Source: Candidatus Saccharibacteria bacterium UBA2112 (GTDB lineage: Bacteria > Patescibacteriota > Saccharimonadia > Saccharimonadales > Saccharimonadaceae). From it: a stretch of 50,178 nucleotides of DNA. Location of the stretch: the NCBI GenBank assembly GCA_002331045.1, contig DCYK01000013.1:1-50178 (forward strand). Reading direction: 5' to 3'. Position 1 is the first letter of the stretch. Every line of letters starts with the position of its first letter. Both the position numbers and the translations under genes were made by a program. Below, in pieces: positions 39,532-47,511 of this stretch. A model generated the notes under the pieces. The model was not told the origin of the DNA, did not search any database, and was given only the letters and a program-made list of their open reading frames with translations.

Positions 39532-40533
39532 TCAGTTTTCGTGATTCATGCGCTCTGTATACATAATATGCAGCACGGCTTCGGCTGCAGTTCGGTTGAG
39601 CCCATAATCCCGCGATAACCATGCCAATACTTCACCAGCGTCCTTTGCCTGCAGGTCCATAGACTTTGACCCAAACACGACCCCGTCAACATCGGCATAC
39701 TCCAGAAACTGCAACGCACTCTTGCCCGTTTGGCGCAGTACAATCGCATGATATTCCTCTTGCGGCATAGCAAGGATGGGCATGCCGTAATCAGCATCCA
39801 TGTTATACGCTGGAAATCCGATTCGCTCCGCCTGCTCAAGCGAACCCTGACGATTTTTTGTTTCACGAACCGTCATACTCCGACCTTCGATGCGCGCTCT
39901 GTTTTCTATCTCTTCGGCTCCGTCTAGGAGATTCTGTCGCATATATCGCAGCTGTCCGATACGCGTCCGTACAATACGCTCGTTACCACTGCTATCAGTT
40001 GCCGCACCATCCGGTCCATCAAAGCCGGGATCCTCTAGAATATCTTGAATGAGCGTCTGGACTTCAGCAATTGTTTCTGGTGACGATATACTTTGCTGAC
40101 GCAAGAGACCCGGCTGCGCAAATTGTCGCTCTATGAGAGATACCACACCTCTTGGACGCTTCGGTACCTCCAGATCATACTGAGTTTTTGCCATGTACAA
40201 CTGCCAAACATCACTCTGCAGATCATTTCCGCGACGAAAATTTAGCCATAACGTTGTCCCATAATCACCCTCGCCATCAAACGCATTTGTAAATTCACCT
40301 TTAGATCCTACTTGAACCCGCGTGATGTTCATGCCCCATGACTGCATGAATTCACTATAGGTGTCGACAAATGCCGAGGTAAATTCGCGCATATCAGGCG
40401 TCTGTCGTGACTCATGGTTTTCGCCAGCCGATATAAAAAAACGGCCAACCGGCCGCCCATTTTCTATTCCATCGTTCACACTTACTATTTCACTCATTTC
40501 AATCATCATACTGCGGCTGGGTAGAGGAATCAA
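39532..40533 (-). CDS. Hypothetical protein coupled to Nudix gene
   Basis: 333 residues, soluble, no family recognised. Acidic and mixed alpha/beta: GRFFISAGENHESRQTPDMREF near 25, LWLNFRRGNDLQSDVWQLYMAKTQYDLE near 95, SLEQAERIGFPAYNMDADYGM near 230 and a helical end. The TTG at 40533 overlaps the Nudix stop (TTGA), so coupled translation from TTG is plausible; ATG 40509 or 40497 are alternatives. No clear ribosome binding site for the later starts. Confidence 0.6.
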   Translation of the reverse strand: MIPLPSRSMMIEMSEIVSVNDGIENGRPVGRFFISAGENHESRQTPDMREFTSAFVDTYSEFMQSWGMNITRVQVGSKGEFTNAFDGEGDYGTTLWLNFRRGNDLQSDVWQLYMAKTQYDLEVPKRPRGVVSLIERQFAQPGLLRQQSISSPETIAEVQTLIQDILEDPGFDGPDGAATDSSGNERIVRTRIGQLRYMRQNLLDGAEEIENRARIEGRSMTVRETKNRQGSLEQAERIGFPAYNMDADYGMPILAMPQEEYHAIVLRQTGKSALQFLEYADVDGVVFGSKSMDLQAKDAGEVLAWLSRDYGLNRTAAEAVLHIMYTERMNHEN

Positions 40534-41081
40534 GGCTTTTCGAGCGAGAACTGTGTTGCGTCAATTTGGTAATAGTTCGACAGAAGTTGTTCAACAATAA
40601 ATTTATAGATCGCGACGACATCTTCAAAGGCATAACCATCCTCTGCCGCTTGTTTTAATTCCGCGATAGTCAACCAGCGGAGGTCTGTCGATTCACCTTC
40701 GGCTGGATTACCGACAGGTTCACTATCAGCAATAAATGCATAGCCATAATCCGAATGATAGTGATCATCTGATATTTTGTGCGTATTCGATACGACTGAT
40801 ACCGGATGGGTTACCGCTTTTTTCGGCTGAATTTGCAAAGACTTTTCTGTAGGCTGCAATATTTTTAGTTCACTAATGTCATAACCGCTCTCCTCACGCA
40901 TTTCATGCGCCAGTGTTTGCCATGGTGTCTCATCCAATTCTATATGCCCACCAACTTGCATGAGCTTGCCGTGCTTGCGATGCATATGCACCAGTACCTT
41001 CGGCTCACTATCGACAATTCGGATAATCCACGCGCTCACCGTAATATCATGCTGACCCGGTTTGGTATGGATGTGCGGCAT
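40530..41081 (-). CDS. Nudix hydrolase
   Basis: 183 residues with one Nudix fold. The Nudix box is GGHIELDETPWQTLA then HEMREESGY: the usual RE at the start of the last part is HE, while the metal-binding EExG is kept. Such enzymes hydrolyse nucleoside diphosphates linked to another group; the substrate is not evident. TAAACT preceded by TGG (extended -10) ends six bases before the ATG, with no ribosome binding site. Confidence 0.9.
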   Translation of the reverse strand: MPHIHTKPGQHDITVSAWIIRIVDSEPKVLVHMHRKHGKLMQVGGHIELDETPWQTLAHEMREESGYDISELKILQPTEKSLQIQPKKAVTHPVSVVSNTHKISDDHYHSDYGYAFIADSEPVGNPAEGESTDLRWLTIAELKQAAEDGYAFEDVVAIYKFIVEQLLSNYYQIDATQFSLEKP

Positions 41082-41085
41082 ATTT

Positions 41086-42003
41086 TTAGTTTACCATCCC
41101 GTTGAAAATTGCACGAAAGATATTCTCGCCCTCGTGCTCCACTTTATGGTTACTCAATGTCCAATATAGTTTTGCGTTTGGAAGTTTTTGGTATAACTCA
41201 TAGGCAGCTTGCGGTGGACATACCATGTCATAACGACCTTGAACAATATGCACAGGCATTGTTAGTTTATTTACATTATTAAATACATATCTATCTGGCA
41301 AAAAACAATGGTTTGCTAGATAGTGTATTTCTATCCGTATACCTGTATGATCATATGTCTCGTAATCTTCGGTTGACGATCTGTCATCAAACAACATAAC
41401 ACCACCTTCAAGATTCTCGTAGGTATAGCCCGCCCTTTTTTGAATATCCGCATCACCCTCTAGAACTCGCTTGAAGTGATACTTACTGGGATTGTCTCGA
41501 TATTTTTTCGGCGTACTTTCAAGATACTTTTGCCATACATCAGGAAAGTGAGTTTTCATTAAGCCCTGGTCTAGCCAATCAATCTCATTCTTCGACCCAG
41601 TAAAAACCCCGCCAATTACTAATTGCTCGACTCGTTCCGGATGCGCAATCGCAAACAGCAAGGCAAGTGTTGAACCCCATGATGTTCCGTGAACGACAAA
41701 ACGGTTTATTCCCAACTTATCAGCAATTTTGACAATATCCTCCACCAAATCCTGTGATGTGTTGTTACGGAGCGAACCATACGGCGTGCTTTTGCCACAG
41801 CCACGCTGATCGTAAAACACAACCCTATGCGTCGTGGGGTCGAATAAGCGTTTGTGTTTATCTTTGCTCCCGCTGCCTGGTCCGCCGTGTAGGTAAAAAA
41901 TGACAACATTGGCTGACTTATTGCCCCAGTCCTGAACATACAGTTTATGCCCATCACCGACATCAAGCATTAATTCTTGATTTGTAAACTCATCTTTATT
42001 CAT
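41086..42003 (-). CDS. pip: Proline iminopeptidase (alpha/beta hydrolase)
   Basis: 305 residues, S33 family. Oxyanion motif HGGPGSG, then DQRGCGKSTPYG, nucleophile elbow GTSWGSTLAL, acid in QGRYDMVCPP and the His in SNHKVEHEG. This is the order of proline iminopeptidases, which release N-terminal proline. Cytoplasmic. ATG 42003 was chosen since the conserved part begins there (KDEFTNQELMLDV) and upstream sequence overlaps the next gene. The His region is less typical than usual, so a related aminopeptidase or lipase is possible. Confidence 0.85.
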   Translation of the reverse strand: MNKDEFTNQELMLDVGDGHKLYVQDWGNKSANVVIFYLHGGPGSGSKDKHKRLFDPTTHRVVFYDQRGCGKSTPYGSLRNNTSQDLVEDIVKIADKLGINRFVVHGTSWGSTLALLFAIAHPERVEQLVIGGVFTGSKNEIDWLDQGLMKTHFPDVWQKYLESTPKKYRDNPSKYHFKRVLEGDADIQKRAGYTYENLEGGVMLFDDRSSTEDYETYDHTGIRIEIHYLANHCFLPDRYVFNNVNKLTMPVHIVQGRYDMVCPPQAAYELYQKLPNAKLYWTLSNHKVEHEGENIFRAIFNGMVN

Positions 42004-42010
42004 AGGGCGA

Positions 42011-42907
42011 CTATACAGCCTCGACTTTTGGTCGACAAGCCTCCGTATGATACAGCAAATCAGGATTTTGCTTACAATCTTCACATATTAATACTAGGTC
42101 GTTGCATTCCGCACGAGCACAATTTTCGAAGTTGCTTGTTTTGCCACCGCAGTGCGTACATTCACCAATTGTTTTGGTGTGGTCGCTAAAATTCACTGTC
42201 ATACGATCATCGAACACCCGCAAACTGCCTTCCCACAATCCGTCATCACCATAACTTTCACCATACTTCACGATACCGCCATCGATCTGATACACATCAG
42301 TAAAACCGCGTTTTTTCATCATGGCGCTGATGACTTCGCAACGAATACCACCCGTGCAATACGTTACTACCTTTTTGTTTTTGATGTCATCATACTTATC
42401 ACTTTCAAGTTCGGCGATAAAATCACGTGAGGTATTTGTGTTCGGCACCACCGCATCCTTAAACTTGCCGATCTTTGCCTCATGTTCGTTCCGACCATCA
42501 AAGAACACGACATCATCACCATATTGTTCAACTAGCTCATGCACTTGGCGCGGTTTAAGATGTTTGCCGCCACCAATGACACCATGCTCGTCTACCTCAA
42601 ATTCATCATCACTATTCTTGAACCCGACCAGCTCACGCCGCACCTTCACGCTCATTCGTGGAAAATTTTCACGACTACCATCAGACCATTTAAATACCGT
42701 GTCTTTGAATCCTGGATATTGTTTGGTTGCTTTGACATACCTCTTCAAATCATCAATATCGCCGCCAACGGTACCGTTCAGACCGTGTTGACTCACCAGT
42801 ATTCGTCCTCGCAATTGCAAACTATCACAAAGCGTTTTTTGCCACAGCTTCACCGCTTCTGGATCACGAATTGGTGTAAATTTATAATATAACAATATTT
42901 TTTGCAT
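42011..42907 (-). CDS. trhO: tRNA uridine 5-hydroxylase TrhO (rhodanese-like)
   Basis: 298 residues. The N-terminal acylphosphatase-like domain (LLYYKFTPIRDPEA, GRILVSQHGLNGTVGG), then the rhodanese domain with active Cys in VVTYCTGGIRCE (about 170), and a Cys-rich C-terminal zinc region (CTHCGGKTSNFENC, CEDCKQNP). This is the TrhO/YceA layout, which makes 5-hydroxyuridine at the tRNA wobble position with oxygen. ATG 42907 is chosen because the conserved part starts there; the frame open upstream reads through the divergent microprotein gene. Confidence 0.92.
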   Translation of the reverse strand: MQKILLYYKFTPIRDPEAVKLWQKTLCDSLQLRGRILVSQHGLNGTVGGDIDDLKRYVKATKQYPGFKDTVFKWSDGSRENFPRMSVKVRRELVGFKNSDDEFEVDEHGVIGGGKHLKPRQVHELVEQYGDDVVFFDGRNEHEAKIGKFKDAVVPNTNTSRDFIAELESDKYDDIKNKKVVTYCTGGIRCEVISAMMKKRGFTDVYQIDGGIVKYGESYGDDGLWEGSLRVFDDRMTVNFSDHTKTIGECTHCGGKTSNFENCARAECNDLVLICEDCKQNPDLLYHTEACRPKVEAV

Positions 42908-42915
42908 CAGTACTA

Positions 42916-42945
42916 TTGTACAACTATTCACCCCTGTTGTAAAAT
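42916..42945 (+). promoter_or_regulatory. Promoter of 43-residue microprotein, leaderless
   Basis: TTGTAC (42916-42921), 18 bases, TAAAAT (42940-42945). The ATG at 42952 follows after six bases, so transcription would start at the start codon. Confidence 0.6.
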
Positions 42946-42951
42946 AAAAGT

Positions 42952-43083
42952 ATGGCGAAATCACCCGAAGGAACAGGGTTTCTCGAACACCTAAAACCCG
43001 ATAAAAAACTACTGCATAATCTTGGCTCATTAGCATTATTGGGTATTGTCATTTACGCTATCGGCAGTAATATAGAGTCATAG
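42952..43083 (+). CDS. 43-residue single-helix membrane microprotein
   Basis: Starts ATG 42952, ends TAG 43081-43083. Polar N-terminus MAKSPEGTGFLEHLKPDKKLL, then one helix (GSLALLGIVIYAIGSNI). Supported by a good promoter directly before it and by the next gene three bases after its stop. Function unknown. Confidence 0.6.
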   Translation: MAKSPEGTGFLEHLKPDKKLLHNLGSLALLGIVIYAIGSNIES

Positions 43084-43086
43084 CCT

Positions 43087-43665
43087 ATGAGTGAGCAATT
43101 CCGACCTACCTACCAACCACTAGAAGAACGACCCGAATATCAAGAGGCGACGACCGAAGAGCTTGAGATTACCACCGACCTCATAGACGAACTTCTCATA
43201 CCAAGCGAAAATCGTGCAAGTGGTGCAGTTCGCTCCGTATCATCAAGTGATGCGCTACACACTTCGATTAGCCAGTCGTTTTCTTATGTAGAGCGAGGAG
43301 CTCATTCAGGTCTAACACTATGGCCACCATCGGAGGCAGAGGTAACCCTATCCTATAGCAAAGATAAACGCCAACCCACCAAAGAGTATTACCAAGTCGC
43401 TATCTCGCACACCATTCATCAGACCGGTATTAATCCGCCGCCACTGCTCAGTGTATATACGATTGAGTACTTTGGTGAACAAAGAGAAAGCGCTAAAGCG
43501 ACCATTGAAGCAAATGACGTTCTTAACGACTCACCCTTTAGCCTCGAGGCGCGCCCAATCACCCGATACGATAATGAGCAAGGCTTGTTTCAGGAGCTCA
43601 GTTTTATCACAAGGCTCCAGTTCACTCAAGCACACGAACAGTCCATACTTGATCATCTCGATTAG
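43087..43665 (+). CDS. Hypothetical soluble protein
   Basis: 192 residues, no family recognised. An acidic N-terminus (YQEATTEELEITTDLIDELL) leads into what looks like a beta-rich domain (AEVTLSYSKDKRQPTKEYYQVAISHTI, LLSVYTIEYFGEQRESAKATI). It follows the microprotein by three bases and is probably translated from the same mRNA. No membrane segment or signal peptide. Confidence 0.6.
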   Translation: MSEQFRPTYQPLEERPEYQEATTEELEITTDLIDELLIPSENRASGAVRSVSSSDALHTSISQSFSYVERGAHSGLTLWPPSEAEVTLSYSKDKRQPTKEYYQVAISHTIHQTGINPPPLLSVYTIEYFGEQRESAKATIEANDVLNDSPFSLEARPITRYDNEQGLFQELSFITRLQFTQAHEQSILDHLD

Positions 43666-43984
43666 TTTCTCGCCAGATATGTTGACTGCATCAATTTATA
43701 TGTTATTATAGATTCACTATGATTCTGTCTTAGAATCCTCTGTAGAACGCATATCACACCCTTTCGTTCGGCTAAAGCATACCTAAATAGCCCGGAATTC
43801 CCCCGAGATGCGTTGAAGTAGCAACGGCTACTCCTCCTTATCTCGGAAAAATTCCAAATCAATTTATGAATGTTGTAGCTCGAACAAAGAATATGACATA
43901 CGTTCATCGCCCAACGTTTGGACGGCCAAACCAATAGCGGAACGATTATCTATCACTTATAATTAGAATGAAAGGTTTTTTATT
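43666..43984. other. Non-coding region with nested inverted repeats
   Basis: No convincing gene in these 319 bases. A structure of nested stems is visible: GGAATT (43794-43799) with AATTCC (43850-43855), CCGAGAT (43803-43809) with ATCTCGG (43840-43846), and inside GTAGC (43818-43822) with GCTAC (43827-43831) around AACG. On the minus strand an AAGGAGG lies in the loop. TATAAT at 43958-43963 is a likely -10 for the ABC pair. The structure could be a small RNA or a decayed gene. Confidence 0.4.
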
Positions 43985-45733
43985 TTGGGCACAAATAGAA
44001 ATACACTGAAAATTTACTGGCAACAAGTTCGTAAGTATAAAACGAGCTTTTTCACTATGCTCATCTGTATTCCATCAGGAGCCTTGTTTATTGACACACT
44101 GCTACCGTATTTCCTCTCGCAAAGTATTGGTGGACTGTCTACACAGGACCAACAGGTTGTCATGCAAAATCTTGTATGGAGCTCTATCGTCGGCATCATT
44201 GGAGCATTATTAAATTTTATTGGCTTCCAGTTTATGGCCAGACACGAGGCTCGCGTTCGTACATCACTAGGCGACGAAACGTTTGCTCAGATTATCAAGA
44301 AAGATGCTCGTTTCTTTGTCGATACAAAAGTAGGCGCCTTAACAAGCCGTTATATTGACTTCGTCCGAAGCGAAACGACACTCCAAGACCTACTCATTAT
44401 TCGAACTCTCGGATTTGTCATCTCATTGTCTGCCGGCATCATTCTACTCAGCATACACTCACTGCCGGTCGGCATGTTTATACTAGCGCTTGTCATAGCC
44501 CTCGTTCTCGAAGTTAGATGGAGTATCAAAATTCGCACCCCCCTCCGTCATGCTCGTAAAACCTTAATTGGTGAAATCCACGGCTGGGTCGCTGATGCTG
44601 TAACAAACAATGTTATCGTCAAGACATTCGCCAATGAAGACGGAGAGATAAAGGCATTGAACCGTTTGAATCAACGTCTCGCAAAGGTCTATATAAAAGA
44701 TGTAGGTTTTTTGGCCAGTGAGGGCTCAGCAAGATTATTCCTCACGATTATTTTACAGATCATCGCCATTGCGGGTGCCAGTTATCTTGTATTTAACGGC
44801 GGTCTTGATATTGCATTAATTATCTTTGCACTCACCTATTTACAACGCCTTAGTTCACAAATATTTACCCTTGGTGATATACTCACGGGATATGATCAGG
44901 CGTTGCTCGATGCGGCACCAATGAGCGACATGCTGACAAAGAAAGATACAATTATTGACAAGCACGATGCGACAAAGCTACAAGACATCGTACCAACAGT
45001 TGAGCTACAAAACGTCAATTACCACTACGATGAAAACGGTGTTGCGGCATTAAACAATATCAACCTAGAAATACCCGCAGGTCAGAGAGTCGGACTGGTT
45101 GGTCATAGCGGTGCAGGAAAAACAACAATCACACAGCTCCTCCTTAGATTCGATGACGTAACAAGTGGTGCAATCTTACTGGGTGGCCACGATATTAGAG
45201 ATGTCACGCAAAAAAGCTTGCGTACACAAATCGCTTACGTCCCCCAGGAACCATTGCTATTTCATAGATCATTACGCGAAAACATAGCCTACGGCAACAG
45301 ACAAGCAAACGACGATGCTATACGGTCAGCTGCCAAACATGCTAATGCGCTAGAATTTATCGAAAAACTGCCTGACGGTTTTGATACACTCGTTGGTGAA
45401 CGCGGCGTAAAACTATCTGGCGGGCAGCGACAGCGTATTGCAATTGCACGCGCCATTCTGAAGGATGCGCCAATTCTGCTTCTCGATGAAGCGACGTCAG
45501 CACTGGACAGCGAATCAGAAAAACTAATTCAACAATCACTCGAAACGCTGATGAAGGGTCGAACATCGATTGTCATTGCACATCGCCTGTCAACTATTGC
45601 CAAGCTCGACCGAATCGTCGTTCTAGAAAAAGGCAAGATTATCGAAGACGGTACGCATACAGAATTACTCAAACAAAAAGGGGTCTATGCATCGCTATGG
45701 GCGCATCAATCAGGAGGGTTTATTGAGGAATGA
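43985..45733 (+). CDS. ABC exporter half-transporter 1
   Basis: 582 residues: six-helix membrane domain (about 20-310) and a nucleotide-binding domain with Walker A GHSGAGKTT, Q-loop AYVPQEP, signature LSGGQRQRIAIARA, Walker B ILLLDEATSALD and the H-loop AHRLSTI. All ATPase motifs are intact. TTG at 43985 is used, behind AAAGG; the ATG at 43968 is out of frame. It overlaps the second half by four bases (ATGA), which makes a heterodimer likely. Substrate unknown: lipid, peptide or drug. A CydDC-like role cannot be excluded but is not specifically supported. Confidence 0.88.
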   Translation: MGTNRNTLKIYWQQVRKYKTSFFTMLICIPSGALFIDTLLPYFLSQSIGGLSTQDQQVVMQNLVWSSIVGIIGALLNFIGFQFMARHEARVRTSLGDETFAQIIKKDARFFVDTKVGALTSRYIDFVRSETTLQDLLIIRTLGFVISLSAGIILLSIHSLPVGMFILALVIALVLEVRWSIKIRTPLRHARKTLIGEIHGWVADAVTNNVIVKTFANEDGEIKALNRLNQRLAKVYIKDVGFLASEGSARLFLTIILQIIAIAGASYLVFNGGLDIALIIFALTYLQRLSSQIFTLGDILTGYDQALLDAAPMSDMLTKKDTIIDKHDATKLQDIVPTVELQNVNYHYDENGVAALNNINLEIPAGQRVGLVGHSGAGKTTITQLLLRFDDVTSGAILLGGHDIRDVTQKSLRTQIAYVPQEPLLFHRSLRENIAYGNRQANDDAIRSAAKHANALEFIEKLPDGFDTLVGERGVKLSGGQRQRIAIARAILKDAPILLLDEATSALDSESEKLIQQSLETLMKGRTSIVIAHRLSTIAKLDRIVVLEKGKIIEDGTHTELLKQKGVYASLWAHQSGGFIEE

Positions 45734-47511
45734 AACTATTTGCCAAAGCGGATACTGGATTAGCTAAAAAAACAATCGCAATTTACCGCGAAGAGATTCG
45801 TACTGACCGAAAAAGATTCATATTAACCTGCATCTTCGCGCCGATGCAAGGAATGCTTCTTAATATCATTATCCCTTTGATAATTAGCTTCTTCACACAG
45901 TCACTTATAACCAATCCAAAAGACACGACTACCGCTTTATGGCTAGTGGCCGGAGTTGTTATTATATCTGTCCTTACCTTAATCGTGAGTCGTATTGGTT
46001 TTATATCACTATTTCATCACCAAGAATATATGCAGACACGCCTTGCCGAACGAGCTATGCGCGGACTCCTCGCTCACAGTTACGCCTTTTTTGCTAATAA
46101 CAAAGTTGGTTCACTATCGGGTGATGTCGCATCATTCGCGCGATCATATTCCGCAGTAACAGAGAATATTTTCTTTCAAGCAAGTGGACCAATTATCAAC
46201 TTTGTCGTGAGTCTTATTATTATCGCCTTCATTGCGCCTATCATGTTGCCCGTCTTACTTATCCTAACAATCCTTGTCTTTGGTGAAGCAATCTATTCAT
46301 ACAACAGGCGCGGCAAGTTCCGTGCAATACGCAAAGAAATGATGTCACGACTCTTCGGGCTCTTTGCCGACTCACTGGGTAATCATACGCTCGTACGTAT
46401 GTTCGGCCGATCCGACTATGAAGTCGGTCTCACTGTGAAGCAACGTAAAGATATCGAAGAAGTATCTAGAAAGGAGATTTTGGAAATACAAAATAGTTCC
46501 CAAAGACGGGTATCAATCTTGTCGATCTTTCAGGTTATGACTCTACTCATCAGTATGTATCTCGTGTCAGAGTCTTTATTATCTATCGCTGCCTTTATTT
46601 TTATCATTACCTATTTGGGAAGAGTGTCAGGATCAATGCTTGGTCTTACTGGTATTATCCGTATGCTGGAGCAGGCTTTCTTGGATTCGGCAAAAGTAAC
46701 CGAAATCCTTGACAAAACGCCGGAAGTACTTGATGCTCCAAATGCAAAGAAGTTGGATGTGACGAAGGGTAAAATTGTATTCACTAATGTCGACTTCGCA
46801 TATGAAGAAGCAAAGAAGCAAATCGTATTCAAAGATTTCAACCTTACTATAGAAAGTGGTCAAAGTGTTGGCTTGGTCGGTAGAAGTGGTGGCGGTAAAT
46901 CAACGCTCAGTCATTTGCTCCTCCGTTATATGGACATCAAAAAAGGCAAGATAACTATAGACGGTCAAAATATTGCAGAGGTGACGCAAGATAGCCTGCG
47001 CCGATCCATTGCCTTTGTACCGCAAGATCCATTCCTGTTTCACCGATCACTGCGTGACAATATCGCCTATGGCAAGCCCGATGCGAGTGATGATGAAGTG
47101 CGAGCAGCTGCAAAGAAAGCACATGCACTAGAATTTATTGATAAACTACCAGATGGCTTTGACACAATCGTCGGCGAGCGTGGCGTCAAATTATCAGGTG
47201 GGCAACGCCAGCGTATCGCAATTGCTCGAGCGATTCTCAAGGATGCACCAATATTGGTGTTGGACGAGGCAACATCAGCGTTAGACAGCGAATCAGAAGT
47301 TTTAATCCAAAAATCACTCGAGGCTCTCATGAAAGATCGCACGTCTATCGTTATCGCTCATCGCTTGTCGACAATCGCTAAGCTTGATCGCATTATCGTT
47401 TTGGACAACGGCAGAATTGCCGAAGACAATAGCCATAAACACTTGCTCGAAAAAGGTAACATTTACGCAAAATTATGGAAACACCAATCCGGCGGATTTA
47501 TTGAGGAGTAG
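45730..47511 (+). CDS. ABC exporter half-transporter 2
   Basis: 593 residues, same plan as the previous gene: membrane domain (about 25-320), Walker A GRSGGGKST, AFVPQDP, LSGGQRQRIAIARA, ILVLDEATSALD, AHRLSTI. The ATPase domains of the two proteins are almost the same from the signature to the end (both finish in HQSGGFIEE), while the membrane domains differ, pointing to an old tandem duplication with strong constraint or gene conversion in the ATPase part. Its stop overlaps the convergent helicase stop by 14 bases. Confidence 0.88.
   Translation: MKLFAKADTGLAKKTIAIYREEIRTDRKRFILTCIFAPMQGMLLNIIIPLIISFFTQSLITNPKDTTTALWLVAGVVIISVLTLIVSRIGFISLFHHQEYMQTRLAERAMRGLLAHSYAFFANNKVGSLSGDVASFARSYSAVTENIFFQASGPIINFVVSLIIIAFIAPIMLPVLLILTILVFGEAIYSYNRRGKFRAIRKEMMSRLFGLFADSLGNHTLVRMFGRSDYEVGLTVKQRKDIEEVSRKEILEIQNSSQRRVSILSIFQVMTLLISMYLVSESLLSIAAFIFIITYLGRVSGSMLGLTGIIRMLEQAFLDSAKVTEILDKTPEVLDAPNAKKLDVTKGKIVFTNVDFAYEEAKKQIVFKDFNLTIESGQSVGLVGRSGGGKSTLSHLLLRYMDIKKGKITIDGQNIAEVTQDSLRRSIAFVPQDPFLFHRSLRDNIAYGKPDASDDEVRAAAKKAHALEFIDKLPDGFDTIVGERGVKLSGGQRQRIAIARAILKDAPILVLDEATSALDSESEVLIQKSLEALMKDRTSIVIAHRLSTIAKLDRIIVLDNGRIAEDNSHKHLLEKGNIYAKLWKHQSGGFIEE

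Noticed and set aside
43662..43934. 90-codon minus-strand ORF
   Set aside because: Its composition is not protein-like and it lies over the nested stems; no ribosome binding site.
43985..47511. CydDC assembly transporter for the bd oxidase
   Set aside because: The pair is heterodimeric like CydDC, but nothing specific in the sequences or their place, 30 kb away and outside the element, supports it.
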